A DNA stretch of 64,000 nt, taken from assembly GCA_002794775.1 (NCBI GenBank), contig NBAY01000025.1, positions 496,001 through 560,000 on the forward strand. Direction: 5' to 3'. This document shows positions 47,873 to 58,896 of this stretch, piece after piece. Position numbers and translations under genes: made by a program. The DNA comes from Porodaedalea pini (taxonomy: Eukaryota; Basidiomycota; Agaricomycetes; Hymenochaetales; Hymenochaetaceae). Numbering within the stretch: the first letter of the stretch is position 1; the number at the start of each line of letters is the position of its first letter. The notes beneath the pieces were generated by a model. It worked only from the letters and a program-made list of their open reading frames with translations. It ran no database searches and was not told the origin of the DNA.

Positions 47873-49683
47873 TGACATCAAAATGTCATCCTACCAGCTT
47901 GGAATTTCCTCAGAGCGCTTCCTAGCTTTGATGCAGCTCGAGCAAGAGGTTTGGGAATGGAAGCAAAGCATCCTTGAGCAGTGGATGGAGTTCCTGATCC
48001 ATTTGTTGATGCCAGAGGTAGTGCGTGCCTGGGTAGTCAGCTTGGCCAAATTTGATGTGAGTATTAATGTTCACTATGAGTGACTCTATACCTGATGCTT
48101 CCGTTTTAGCAAACACAGTCTGAGCTTCATCACCGTACAACCAAGGCTTGCCATCCTAACATGTGGGCTCATCTGCCAGAGAGTCGCTGGCAGCAGATGC
48201 ACAACTACCTGAATGCGGCAAGGGATCACTATGGGGTGTGGGATAATGCGTCCATGCACGCCATGGCTGATGCGGCAATAGCTGCAGAAATGGCGGCAAC
48301 AGCATAAAATAAACCTGGGAGCACAGAGTTGGACCGGGAGTTGGCTGCATATGATCAGCACAAATGAGTTTGTCAAGCTAGTGAGACTGAGGAGCTTGAT
48401 GAGCTGATTCGGTATGGACAGAAGTCTCTCCCTATGTTGTCGATGCAGTGCAGCATGTCTGCCCAACCAACAGCACCTGATCTTTAGTCTCCTGCCAGGA
48501 GCGATCTGGCTTGGCCCTCTTGGATGGGACACGTGCAACTGGCAGAACTGGCAGAATGAACAGAACAGACAGAACAAACAGAACAGATGGAACAAATGGA
48601 ATGGACAGAACAAACAGAACGGACAGAACAAACAGAATGGACAGAACAAATAGAATGGACAGAACAACTGCAACAGGCGCAACAGGCGAGATCTGGTCCT
48701 GACAAAACTGATCTACCCATTGAGGATGATCAGAGTGATGCATCTTGTACTTCTTCTATGCAGGCATAGGCGAAAAAGGAGCTAGCGACTCATGCTGCTG
48801 CCCGTGCCCATCCTCATCCAGTTTTTCCTCCTCGAGCACCAAGCGAAGAGTCAACTCGAATGGTTGTCAACAAGAGTCCTGCTAGTCCTCTACCTGGTTA
48901 TTGCAAGGAGTCAGATTATGGGGAAACAGCTTGGACTCAACTGTTCATGGCTCACAGGGTCGATCTATAGGTGCTGCTTCAGGCGAGTACAGCAGCAGCA
49001 GCAGCAACAAGGGTCAGCCTAATTATAGTGAGGAAGACAAAGATGAAGACACTGAGGATGATGCCAAAGGAAGCAACAATGAAGGAAGCAATGGCAAGGA
49101 AAGCGATGAGGAGGAGGATGAGAAAGATGAGGACAATAGCAGCAGCAACAACATCAATTCTGCTGGTTGTAATCCATGCTGGATGCGAGGCATAGAGTGC
49201 ACTGGGACCCCTAGGAAGGCGTGCACAAATTATTGGAAGCTCCGGATCAGGTGCGAGCTGGCAATGCATGGCTGGGTGATGAACTGCATCATGCATGAGC
49301 AGGTTGCGCAGGCTCCGTCTCCTCAATTGCAGTCAGCTGCTGGGTTGTCTTCAAGGCCTGCTATGAGTGCAGCGCCAAGTACTCCAGTGAGACTGCCTCC
49401 TGGGGTGTCAATGAGGGCTCCTGCAAGAGCATTGACAAGAGCGTTGATGAGACCACCAACAGGTCCAGTGACAGCTGGGCCTAGTCGACTGGCTCGTCCT
49501 AGTGTTGGGGTTGGCTCATTTGATGATGAGATTGAGGAGCTGTCCATTTACTTGTTAGAGGTGGAGTCAGATCGAGAGTTGTCTGTCCTAGGTCAGGACG
49601 CTCACATTCTGGAACACACCACTTCAGAGCTAGAGCGGCAGGTGGCATTGCTGCAAGATAGAGCAGCTGTGTTAGGATCCTAA
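47873..49683 (+). pseudogene. Decayed transposon-associated gene with Cys-rich motif
   Basis: Open stretches in changing frames: LEQEVWEWKQSILEQWMEFL, HPNMWAHLPESRWQQMHNYL, SMHAMADAAIAAEMAAT, a Glu/Gln/Asn-Thr repeat tract, a Ser/Asp/Glu acidic region, then the longest piece (48901-49683, 260 codons) with CNPCWMRGIECTGTPRKACT and IRCEL (Cys spacing resembling a fungal Zn-binding cluster) and a C-terminal coiled coil (LEHTTSELERQVALLQDRAA) ending at the TAA 49681. It has in-frame stops in the 5' half. I do not recognise the family; similar Cys-rich coiled-coil ORFs are common in Agaricomycete repeats. Confidence 0.5.
48537..48672 (+). repeat. Minisatellite, ACAGAACAAACAGAATGG-type units
   Basis: Degenerate 9/18-bp units (CAGAACAAA, CAGAATGGA) repeated about 14 times. 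In one frame they encode TEQTEWTEQ repeats. Confidence 0.85.
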
Positions 49684-50775
49684 GTGTGTACATCCATCTT
49701 TCCTTTTCTTTCATCGTCATCATCCATGCCGATGTCCCTTCCCCTCTTCCCCACGTCGCTCGTTTGTTGACATCACCTGATTCATCAATCACGTGACCCT
49801 TGCACATGGTTGCAGGTGACGTTGTCCACTCCTTACTCATCACATTCTGTGACATTTCATCATGTTCCATTTCTCAGGAACGTCGTCCTTGTTATAGTAG
49901 TTAGGTCACACAAGTCCTGAGTATATAGGTAGCTCATTCACCTATATTGTCCCTCACCTCAGTATTGGTTTAATCTACTCTGCTTACTCATGACATCGTT
50001 ATCCATGACACTTGTGTGTTCAACTCCTTCCCTCCTCATGCTCGTGTCTGTGGATGCGGCGGCTGCCTGAATGGTGTCCGCTATCGATCTTTCACGTCAC
50101 TTGACCTCTGCCTACATTGTATGTGAGTATGATGGTTAAGTGATTGTTGAGTACGTGGTCGTACTCTAACAAGCTGCCATGTGGTCTAACGTCACGTCGA
50201 TGCAGCAGGCTCAGGAGTCAAGACAGTACTGGGACAAAGGCTCAGGGAAAAAAAAGGGGAAGGGAAAGGCGAGGTAGAGTTGGGATGTGCAGAACACACA
50301 CAATGCATGCAACATGCAGAACCTTTTATTTAATCGAAAAAAAAGAGAAAAAAAAAAAATTGTACTTCTATAATTTTATTTTTGAATTAAATGCTTTTCA
50401 AGTTTTGTGTTAGGGTTTTGTTAAGGAAAAGAAATGGGGCAAGGAGACACCAGGGGAGTCAAAATGAAGTGAAAATATAAATTGGGATGGAACCGGTGGA
50501 ACAGCCAGAACACTCAAAAGACGGCTTGCAGTTGAATGCATGCCAGAGCAGATCCATAGAATAGGATGATGAGAAGAGAAGATGGAAAATTAAAGAAGAA
50601 AGGTACATACATGGAGTCCTCAGAGCGGATCAGAGGTGAAGCCTAGGCATCAGAGTCAACAGACTTGGAATCAACATCTGAGATGTCATTCTGGTCCTCG
50701 TCTTGCTCTTGGGCATTGTCCATCATTTCGAGCTCTTCCTCAGAGTCTTCTATGAGTTTGGTAACTGGAACTGAA
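49684..50775. other. Element interior without clear gene
   Basis: AT-rich and Lys-codon-like runs. A short minus-strand acidic terminal exon (LIEDSEEELEMMDNAQEQDE, stop at 50643, acceptor TTTTCAG at ~50772) may be the end of a second element gene. Nothing else is supported. Confidence 0.35.
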
Positions 50776-51143
50776 AAGATTAGAATGGGGAAGTTACAAT
50801 TACTGAGTTTACAAAGTATTGTCTTTTGTTGTGGGCAAAGATAAAGTCCCCAATTTGGGTTTTTGTCAGCTTTATAAGCTGATGGCATACCATATATGTT
50901 AATTTTGGACCCCTTTTCTACTAAATTGAGCAGTGGCGATGAAGTCATTCACTGCTTTTGTGGCTGTACAGTGCTCACTTTCTTCATTGGCATATTTAAT
51001 TTTATTCAACCATCCAAATCACAAGCTTGAAGCATGTAAAAAAACTTCAGACAATTTTCTATCTGTCTATGTGTTTTTTGTAAAATAAAGTGGCCTACTT
51101 GAATTAAAAATCGGTTGAAAGCAGAGTTGACGACAGTGCCAAC
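50776..51143 (-). repeat. ~355-bp dispersed repeat, copy 2
   Basis: Inverted relative to the copy at 47520-47872 and direct relative to 54283-54671. It keeps GTTGACGACAGTGCCAAC at its outer end, directly before BTB copy C. Confidence 0.8.
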
Positions 51144-51149
51144 ATATGA

Positions 51150-52116
51150 TCTCCAACCTCAGCAGACTTGCGGTTGGTAGCCGTCCTGTCACAGCTGCCT
51201 GCCTGCCCACTCACACTGCTCAAGGCAACAAAGGGGTTGACAACAGCATGGCAAGAGGACCTCCAATCACTCTTTCATCACATGAAAGATCACTTCCCAG
51301 CGTTATCTGGGATCTACTGGATGAGGACGCAATGGACAAAGGCAGCAACGCAGACTTGGAGGTTTGGGGACATAAACGTGAGCACAAGTGCAGAACCTTC
51401 CACCTGTCCTTGAGACTAACAGATGCTAGCTATCATTTATGCTTGTGCACTACCCAGTTTCCAGGCATGCTAATTCTCATTCTGCCTGGCACCTATCATG
51501 TCCCCACTTTCATTCACTGCCTCTCTGACACCGTCTCTTCCAATGCTGACAACATCTGCACTCTCTTTCAACCTTGGCGTTGAGTTTTCCTACCCGGCCT
51601 CCATGTGCTCTGGCACACTCAGCTTCAGAAACTGTTTATATGATTTGGACACCGCTTTCCATGCATCCAGACATGCAGAATACATACTTTGAGTGTGGAG
51701 CACGGCACACCCTTGTTGGTCTTTTCAGAGAGAGCTAGTGCATGCTGGACTTTGCTACACTCCTGCAGAAGACGAAAGATGGGTTGATGACTGGCCTGAA
51801 GAAGTGTGTGCTCCCGCAAAATGTGTTTCCTTTGCTCTTTGCTGCGGATGCAGCCTTAGCAAAGCTTGACTCTGTGTGCAATGCTTGGGTAGAGGGTCTG
51901 AGAGAAATGGTTATGACAGCAAGGGGGTTTTGTGGATGCGCTGCTTTGCAACGAGGTGGAGAAGTGTTTCAATGAGTGCGAGTGGGTTGAGATTATGGGG
52001 AATGATGGGCTAGGATGGATTGAGGACAGGGTGTGAGCTGAGTGGTTATGGAAGCTGTGCAGAGGGGCATGGTGGAGTCGAATGCTGGCATGCTCTATCA
52101 GTGAGTATTAAAATAG
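51150..52116 (+). pseudogene. BTB/CAP-Gly copy C, deleted and CpG-poor
   Basis: Follows copy A from the FPALSGIYWMRTQWTK frame onward, with the SMCSGTLSF junction shared with copy E and a further jump to HAEYIL (51670). It keeps FATLLQKTKDGLMTGLKKCV and PQNVFPLLFAADAALAKLDS. Many CpG sites of copies A/B are TpG or CpA here. It ends at GTGAGTATTAAAATA, the donor of a BTB intron, where the 178-bp MITE starts. Confidence 0.8.
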
Positions 52117-52293
52117 TTGAGGTAGTGGGCCATTGGCATGACAAGCTACAATTACTGTTTTCTGTGTCTTTCATTTTATATGAGAGGACTAAAGCTTGCA
52201 AATTATACTAAAATATTATTCTCATTAGTGAATTATTTGATATTCAGTAAACAGTAATTGTAGCTTGCCATCCTAATGGCCCACTACCTCAAG
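52117..52293. mobile_element. 178-bp MITE copy 2 at a breakpoint
   Basis: About 90% identical to 39471-39648. The left side keeps TA (BTB intron); the right side joins RPB1 coding sequence (TGCAAGAGAAGC) with no TA. Confidence 0.88.
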
Positions 52294-53058
52294 TGCAAGA
52301 GAAGCATTCTCAGCAGCCTCCTTTATTAAAAGATCATCACAGCGCACAACAATGAGGCGGTCTGCCAGCTGCTGCACCTGCTCAATGATGTAAACATGCT
52401 CCAGATCACTCGGCTTTCTGTGGTTGATATGGAAAATCTGCATTGCATTCTGCATGATGCGGTTCAGGTTGACAGGAAGATAGTGGGCAGTGGAATTGTC
52501 ACAGCCCAGGAAAATGAATTCATGGAGCAGTTTACGATCCTCATGAAGATGGTCATATTCCTCGTCAAGTTTTTGCTGGAGCTCGGGGGATGAGTCATCG
52601 ATACTGACTTGCAAAGCACCAGTGAGAAAAAGTGACGTCAACCTGATAGCAATGTTCGAACTCGCGATCATTGCTACCAAACGTTTTTGATTGTTTGCTG
52701 TTTGATAAGAGCACCGTACATACCATCCTCGCCATACACAAATTGGATCAGGTCACCCAGTGAGTTTCAGACAGTCCCGTCATAGCAGACAGCCACATCT
52801 TCAAGTGCCTTTACAAGTCAATGTTGAGTGTAACCAGTCTTGGTCATCTTGACAGCGCACCTCAGGTTGAAGTCATCCTTCGTAAAGTGAGGTAGTGTGC
52901 GATGTCTGAAGCCAGACGGGATTCTCTTCCCTTCAACGGACTGCTGACCAACACAGATGGACGTCTACGAAATGTCAATGAACGAACCCTTCAAACCCAT
53001 GACAACCATCTCTTTGACATTATTGTCATCCTTCAGGTTCTTCTCTGCGTGTTGACCG
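52294..53058 (-). pseudogene. rpb1: RPB1 fragment, CpG-depleted
   Basis: Minus strand: end of [24 protein letters not shown], a deletion reading GAGGTGCGCTGTCAAGA (shared with the plus-strand RPB1), QVSIDDSSPELQQKLDEEYD, FHINHRKPSDLEHVYIIEQV and [20 protein letters not shown], ending ENASLA. It is closest to the plus-strand copy and breaks at the same base. Interrupted at 53058 by the following element. Confidence 0.85.
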
Positions 53059-53459
53059 TAAACTCAGTAATCGTAATGCAAAGGATATTGGTAAAATAGG
53101 AAAGAACAATTAAAATTCATCATTCATAAACTGGTAGACTTACACACACAGTGTAGTTACAAGTTCAAGTTCTCTATAAATTACAACAACAGGATTCATA
53201 CAGGTGTAGTACATTCCCAGGCTGGCTGGAATCGCATATGTAATATTATCCGAACGAAGAATAATAGGAACAAAAAGCACACACTTAGAGGCCAATTTAC
53301 GAACAAATGTTCCATCCAAGTGAAACACAAGTAAAAACTTGAGTACAGTTCAAGGAACGGAGGCAAGGAAACAGAGAACTAAAGGTGCCTAAGTCATATG
53401 AGCTAAAGCACCAGCAATGCAAAAGCCACATACCAGACATCAGTCACAATAACGGATCG

Positions 53460-54248
53460 CTAAGCTGATGCTGTGCTGGTCGCAATCAATTTGTGATAGG
53501 TAAGCAGCAAAGTGTCCAGTATCATATCTTCATCTGTCACATCTTTGTCCATCGCATCTTCGTCCATCATGTTTTCATCCATTGCATCTTCGTCTATTGC
53601 ACGTCCATAATTACAAGCTTCGGCAAGATAACGAACGGGATAAGAAGGTTTGAGATTGTAAATCCTTCCGACGAGAATGTCAAGCTTCTTCATCAATTCT
53701 ACGGAGAGACTGGTACGCTGTAAACCTTGTGTCACAATCACGTGCTCAACGTGCACCATGACCTTATCGTCACCCTGTTGTGTGTATTTATGAAATGGCG
53801 CAAAAATCAGCAATGATAAGGTCTCCTGTGATATATCATCATTCAGGAAGACCTGATGGGCGCACTCTAGGAGAGTGAAGCGATCCTCTGCATCTTTGGT
53901 CTCTAGGTTGCTTAACTTCAGGCCAAGGGCTATGTTTTCCACATTGTTCACCCACTTCTCCAACTGCTGACAGAAACGAATCGATAACGATCTCAACTCT
54001 GGCAACCCCATCTTGTGTTTTGATTCTTCATCGCATTCCAAGAGTTCCCAAAGCTTCCGTGCGAGTTCCCTGGGACTGATGTCTCTGTGGGAATCTTTCA
54101 CCTCATCGATGTTGTAATCGCGATTTGTCTCTGCATGGAGACTTGTAAGCATCTGGTGGCTCTGAGATGAACGAGATGTCACAAAACAGTGGACCACTTC
54201 ATAGACAGTATGCAATGCCTGCTTGATTTCTGTCGGCTTTAGCTCCAT
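53460..54248 (-). CDS. Hypothetical 262-aa protein in a TIR-bounded insert
   Basis: Starts MELKPTEIKQALHTVYEVVH; intact for 262 codons. It has helical segments (RELARKLWELLECDEESKHK, FCQQLEKWVNNVENIALGLK), FTLLECAHQVFLNDDISQET, HVIVTQGLQRTSLSVELMKK, and an acidic DEDAMDENMMDEDAMDKD tract. No domain recognised. It lies between CGTAAACTCAGTAATCGTAAT (53057) and its inverted copy (54273-54293), inside an RPB1 fragment, which suggests transposon cargo. Only 53059-53459 precede its stop; no gene is seen there. Confidence 0.45.
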   Translation of the reverse strand: MELKPTEIKQALHTVYEVVHCFVTSRSSQSHQMLTSLHAETNRDYNIDEVKDSHRDISPRELARKLWELLECDEESKHKMGLPELRSLSIRFCQQLEKWVNNVENIALGLKLSNLETKDAEDRFTLLECAHQVFLNDDISQETLSLLIFAPFHKYTQQGDDKVMVHVEHVIVTQGLQRTSLSVELMKKLDILVGRIYNLKPSYPVRYLAEACNYGRAIDEDAMDENMMDEDAMDKDVTDEDMILDTLLLTYHKLIATSTASA

Positions 54249-54282
54249 TGCGCTACCTCGAGATACCTGGGAATTACGATTA

Positions 54283-54671
54283 CTGAGTTTACGAAGTTAC
54301 AATTACTGAGTTTACGAAGTTACAATTACTGAGTTTACGAAGTATTGTCTTTTGTTGTGGGCCGAGATAAAGTCCCCAATTTGGGTTTTTGTCAGCTTTT
54401 ATAAGCTGATGGCATACCATATATGTTAATTTTGGACCCCATTTCTACTAAATTCGGGCTGTGGCTATGAAGGGTTCACTGCTTTTGTGGCTGTACAGTG
54501 CTCACTTTCTTCATTGACATATTTAATTTTATTCAACCATCCAAATCGCAAGCTTGAAGTATGTAAAAAAACTTCAGACAATTTTCTATCTGTCTATGTA
54601 TTTTTTGTAAAATAAAGTGACCTGGTTGAATTAAAAATCGGTCGAAAGCAGAGTTGACGACATGTGATCTC
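54283..54671 (-). repeat. ~355-bp dispersed repeat, copy 3, with a 23-bp tandem at its edge
   Basis: Direct copy of 50776-51143. At its inner edge the unit AAGTTACAATTACTGAGTTT(ACG) occurs twice in tandem (54294-54339). Confidence 0.8.
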
Positions 54672-54850
54672 CAGCTCAGCGGGAGGCAGCAAAGACACTC
54701 GCTTCGCTCCCTCATAAGTCTGCTTAGGCCAAGGGCCCTCCTCAAGCCACATTCGCAGTGTCTTCACCTCGTTCTCAGTCGCCAGTACCTGCCCCAAAAG
54801 CTCAGACGCAGTCACAATTGAGAAGGCCATCGCAACTAGGAGGTTTCAAG
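54672..54850 (-). pseudogene. Unidentified gene fragment
   Basis: An open minus-strand stretch MAFSIVTASELLGQVLATEN..LRMWLEEGPWPKQTYEG sits between the repeat and copy D. Not recognised; probably another captured exon. Confidence 0.3.
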
Positions 54851-54854
54851 GATG

Positions 54855-57247
54855 CAGTCGGTGTTGGAATTGCGAACGATGGACAAAGGCAGCAACGCGG
54901 ACTCGAAGGTTTGGGAATATAAAGGTGAGCACGAGCGCAGAACCTACCACCTGTCCTTGAGACTAATAGTTGCTAGCTATCGTTTATGTTCATGCACTAC
55001 CCAGTTTCCAAGCGCGCTATTTCTCGTTCCGCCCAGCACCTATTGTGCCCCCAGCGAGCTCACGACCCTTCGCCTTCCCTCGCCTCCCTTCACTCCTCCA
55101 GCACTGCACTTTACCTTAGGATACTTATACACCGGCACACTCAGCTTCAGCAACCATTCATATGACTTGGACACTGCTGTCGCTACCCTGTGCTCCGCGA
55201 ACTATCTTCAATTGCAAACGCCCCATGGCAAGGTGCAGGCACACCTCGTGCAGGGGATGCTCCATGGGCTCTTCCACGCTTTCCTCGAATTTGCTGAGTA
55301 TGAACGTATCACTGGAGGTCGCTGGGGCACAGGTGGGTGTCGCTGCCGCCAGTGTGCACATCGCGCACTGCGTATACTCGTGTCTTCCGTGCGTCCAGAC
55401 GTGCAGAACACATACCTTGAGCGCGGCGAGTGGCGTGCCCTTGTTGGTCTTTCAGGATAGGGCTGGTGCACGCCGGACTTCGCTGCACTCCCGCAGCAGA
55501 CGAAAGACGGGTTGATGACCGGCCTGAAGAAGCGTGCGCTCCTGCAGAATGTGTTTCCTTTGCTCTTCGCTGCGCAAAGCCTGGGTAGAGGGTGTGAGAG
55601 AAATGGTTTATGACAGCAAGGGGGTTTGTGGATGCGCTGCTTTGCAACGAGGCGGAGAAGTGTTTGAATGAGCGCGAGTGGGTTGAGATTATGGAGAATG
55701 ATGGGCTAGGATGGTTTGAGGACGGGGAGCGCATTGAGTGGGTTGTGGAGGCTGTGCGGAGGGGCATGGCGGAGTCGAATGCTGGCATGCTCTATCAGGT
55801 GAGTATTAAAATATATTCGGGTTTATTGTTGTGCTCATTCCTTCGCAGACTCTCGTTTTCGCAATTCTTCTCCGTCAGTACCCTACGGAACCAAGTGAGA
55901 CCCTCTTATCAAGCATTTCCCACATCTGTGTGCAAGTTGAACAGACTCGTATGGATCTGCTTCACTGGATGCGAAGGCGCTGGGTCAGTATCCAGAACGA
56001 GGGTGGCTTCGATGCGTTGGAAAGTTGGGGGATCAAGGAGATCAGCGATGGTATTGCTAATAACAATCTACAGAGATCAACGTCCCGGTCGAAGATCTTC
56101 TAACGCCGACGACGAGCAACTCCAACACGGTGCGTGGGCCGCTTATGCAAGCAGGCCTCCGCCCCACACTCAGCGAGGTCGAAGACACCACTGAGCGCGA
56201 TAGCATGAGCACGTCGCATTCGCTTTGTACGAACATGCTGAACAAGAACCTTGCTTGCGGGAATGCAGCTGTCACCTCGTCTAGCGCATCTGTCCGGAGC
56301 GTAGCGCGCAGCGTTGCGTCGATGACTAGCCGAATGTCATCGCGCCTTACGACTGCGACGGAGCATGAGCGTAAGGAGAGCCGGCCAGAATCGAAGTTTA
56401 CGCCATCCTCTCCACGTAGCACGAGTCCGAGCGTCCATAGGGCGCCGAGTGTGCTCTTGTACACTTCAGATATGGACGGGGACGGGGAGGGTGACGAACA
56501 AGAAAGCCCGCGACTAAAGGGCTCGGCCTCGTCCCTTGCGCGCTCTACCGCGTCATCTTCCGTGGTTTCTCGACGGCCCGGTGTAGCTTCTCGCTCTCCA
56601 CGCACAACTGGGAAAGACACAGGTGACACCACGAGTGTTACGAGTGTAAAACTCCCAAACGTCGTCTCCGTGCAAAGACCAAAATCTGTCGCCGCGTCTG
56701 TTTCACCTACTCGTTCACATGCATCGACCATCCATAGAAATGCCGTCACTGCAGGCCAGCAAGGTACTCTCTGTCCACCTCATCCATCCTCGCGACCGAC
56801 ATCCTCGCTCTCGAATGTGTTTATGTCCAGCAGCAGGAGCGGGGCTTCAACACGCGAGTCTACATTCAAGACGCCTCGTGAGAATATGACTCCGCGCGAC
56901 TCTGTTACTCGGTCGAGGAAAGTCTCGACCACGTCAACGACCTCGATGTGCAGCACCGGAACCTCAAGGTCTCCTAAAGCGCCGGCACCTGCGCTACCGA
57001 AAGGACGGCCGCGTCGCGTCTCTGAAACAAGTGCGGCGCCAATTAGTACGGTAAGCGCAGCATCGCGCACACGGAAGGTGTCGCCCACAGTATCTACGAA
57101 AACAACAGCGAACAAGACGTCCGTCATTCGAAAGTCACCGTCGGCGAATTCAATTCGATCAACTGCATCTGTGGCAACAGCTGGAGGGAGAAAGACAGCG
57201 ACGAAGAAGTCCCCTGCAGTCGATGAGAAGAAGCCTTCTCCGGCGAG
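54855..57247 (+). pseudogene. BTB/CAP-Gly copy D, fused to RPB1
   Basis: Follows copies A/B from MDKGSNADSKVWEYKGEHER to DEKKPSPAR, with a deletion joining YCAP to SELTTLRLPSP (55050), a stop near 55460, and loss of FAKLNSV (55575). The 3' disordered region (56130-57247) is open. It passes at 57247 directly into RPB1 HRVRLMPYS; CAP-Gly is absent. Confidence 0.82.
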
Positions 57248-58896
57248 GCATCGCGTACGACTTATGCCTTACTCTAGTACGTGTTTATCCACCTTTAATT
57301 CATTGTATAGTCGCTGATTAGTGTATTTTAGCCTTTCGTCTAAATCTTTCCGTCACTCCACCGTATGACGCCGATTTCGATGGCGATGAGATGAACATGC
57401 AGTATGACACTTTTAAGATCAACCTTACATCTCTTTCTCAGCTCCGTCTAGCGTTCCTCAGAGCGAAGAGACGAGAGCCGAGCTCAGTCAAATTGCATAG
57501 GTTGCGAAGCAGATCATCTCGCCGCAGGCGAACAAACCTGATATGGGCATTGTACAGGACACGTCGTGCGGTATCCGGAAATTCACTCTGCGGGATAGCT
57601 TCCTCGACTGGGTGCAGGTGCAAAACATCCTGCTGTGGGTGCTGGACTGGGACGGCACGATTCCGACGCCGGCGATCTTGAAGCGGAAGCCATTATGGAC
57701 GGGCAAACAGATTCTTAGCATGACGATTCCTCGCGGAATAAACGCATATCGCTCGCCTGATCCGAAATCTTCGAGCCCCGTTTTCGACGATGGCATGCTC
57801 ATTGAAAATGGCGAGATCGTCTTTGGTATCGTGGACAAAAAGACGGTTGGAGCGTCGCAAGGCGGTCTTATCCACGTCGTCTTCCGCGAAAAAGGTCTCG
57901 AAGCGACTCGTACGCTGTTCACTGGTCTCCAGCAGATTGTTAACTACTGGCTGTTCTACAATGGATTCAGTATAGGCATTGGTGATACAGTCGCGGATAA
58001 GAAGACAATGGCGTACATCACGGAGCAGATCAAGATGCGGAAGCAGAATGTCGTGCAGGCCATTGAAGATGCATCTAACGACTGTCTGAAAGCTGCACCG
58101 GGTATGACTATTCGCGAGTCGTTCGAGAGTCGAGTCGAAGGCGAGCTCAACTTTGCGCGTGACCACTCCGGTGTCAAAGAGATGGTTGTCGCGGGTTCGA
58201 AGGGTTCGTTCATTAACATCTCGCAGATGTCCGTCTGTGTTGGTCAGCAGTCCGTTGAAGGGAAGCGACTCCCGTTCGGCTTCAGACATCGCACACTACC
58301 TCACTTTACGAAGGATGACTTCAGCCCAGAGGTGCGCTGTCAAGACGGCCGAGACTGGTTACATTCATCGTCGACTTGTAAAGGCACTCGAGGAAGTGGC
58401 TGTCTGCTACGATGGGACTGTACGAAACTCACTGGGTGACCTGATCCAATTCGTGTATGGCGAGGATGGTATGGACGGTGCTTTTATTGAACGGCAAACG
58501 ATCAAAAACGTTCGGTAGCAACGATCGCGAGTTCGAACATCGCTATCGGGTCGACGTCACTTTTTTTCACTGGTGCTTTGCAAGTCGGTATCGATGACTC
58601 ATCCCTCGAGCTCCAGCAAAAACTTGACGAGGAATATGACCGTCTTCATGAGGATCATAAATTGCTCCGTGAATTCATTTTCCCGGGCCGCGACAATTCC
58701 ACTGCCCACTATCTTCTTGTCAACCTGAACCGTATCGTGCAGAACGCAACGCAGACTTTCCATATCGACCGTAGAAAACCGAGCGATCTGGAGCCGGTTT
58801 ACATCATTGAGCAGGTGCAGCAGCTGGCAGACCGCCTCGTCGTTGTGCGCGGCGATGATCTTTTAATAAGGGAGGCTGCCGAGAACGCTTCTCTTG
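57248..58896 (+). pseudogene. rpb1: RPB1 fragment, plus-strand block
   Basis: HRVRLMPYS, an intron (57279-57330, GTACGTG..TTTTAG), [20 protein letters not shown] with intact DFDGD (~57371-57390), [60 protein letters not shown], and, after a ~105-bp deletion at [26 protein letters not shown], then [20 protein letters not shown] and ENASLA. It breaks at TTGCA, where PRP8 starts. The 298-codon open frame 57543-58439 is the best preserved piece but is not a complete protein. Confidence 0.9.

Larger units (their letters stand above)
47520..51143. mobile_element. 3.6-kb transposon-like unit bounded by ~355-bp inverted repeats
   Basis: Left repeat 47520-47872 (GTTGGCACTGTCGTCAAC outer end, GTAAACTCAGTAATCGTAAT inner end) and right repeat 50776-51143 are inverted copies at perhaps 85-90% identity. 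A third copy stands alone at 54283-54671 in the orientation of the right one. The interior carries a decayed plus-strand gene (47873-49683). Class unknown; the repeats could also be independent insertions. Confidence 0.6.

Noticed and set aside
48537..48672. Prion-like QN-rich functional domain
   Set aside because: The tract lies in a gene with stop codons, and the Gln/Asn-rich reading is only one of three frames through a minisatellite.
57543..58439. 298-codon open frame as a functional RPB1-like gene
   Set aside because: It begins and ends inside the RPB1 domain order, lacks a ~105-bp segment, and reads out of frame at its end.
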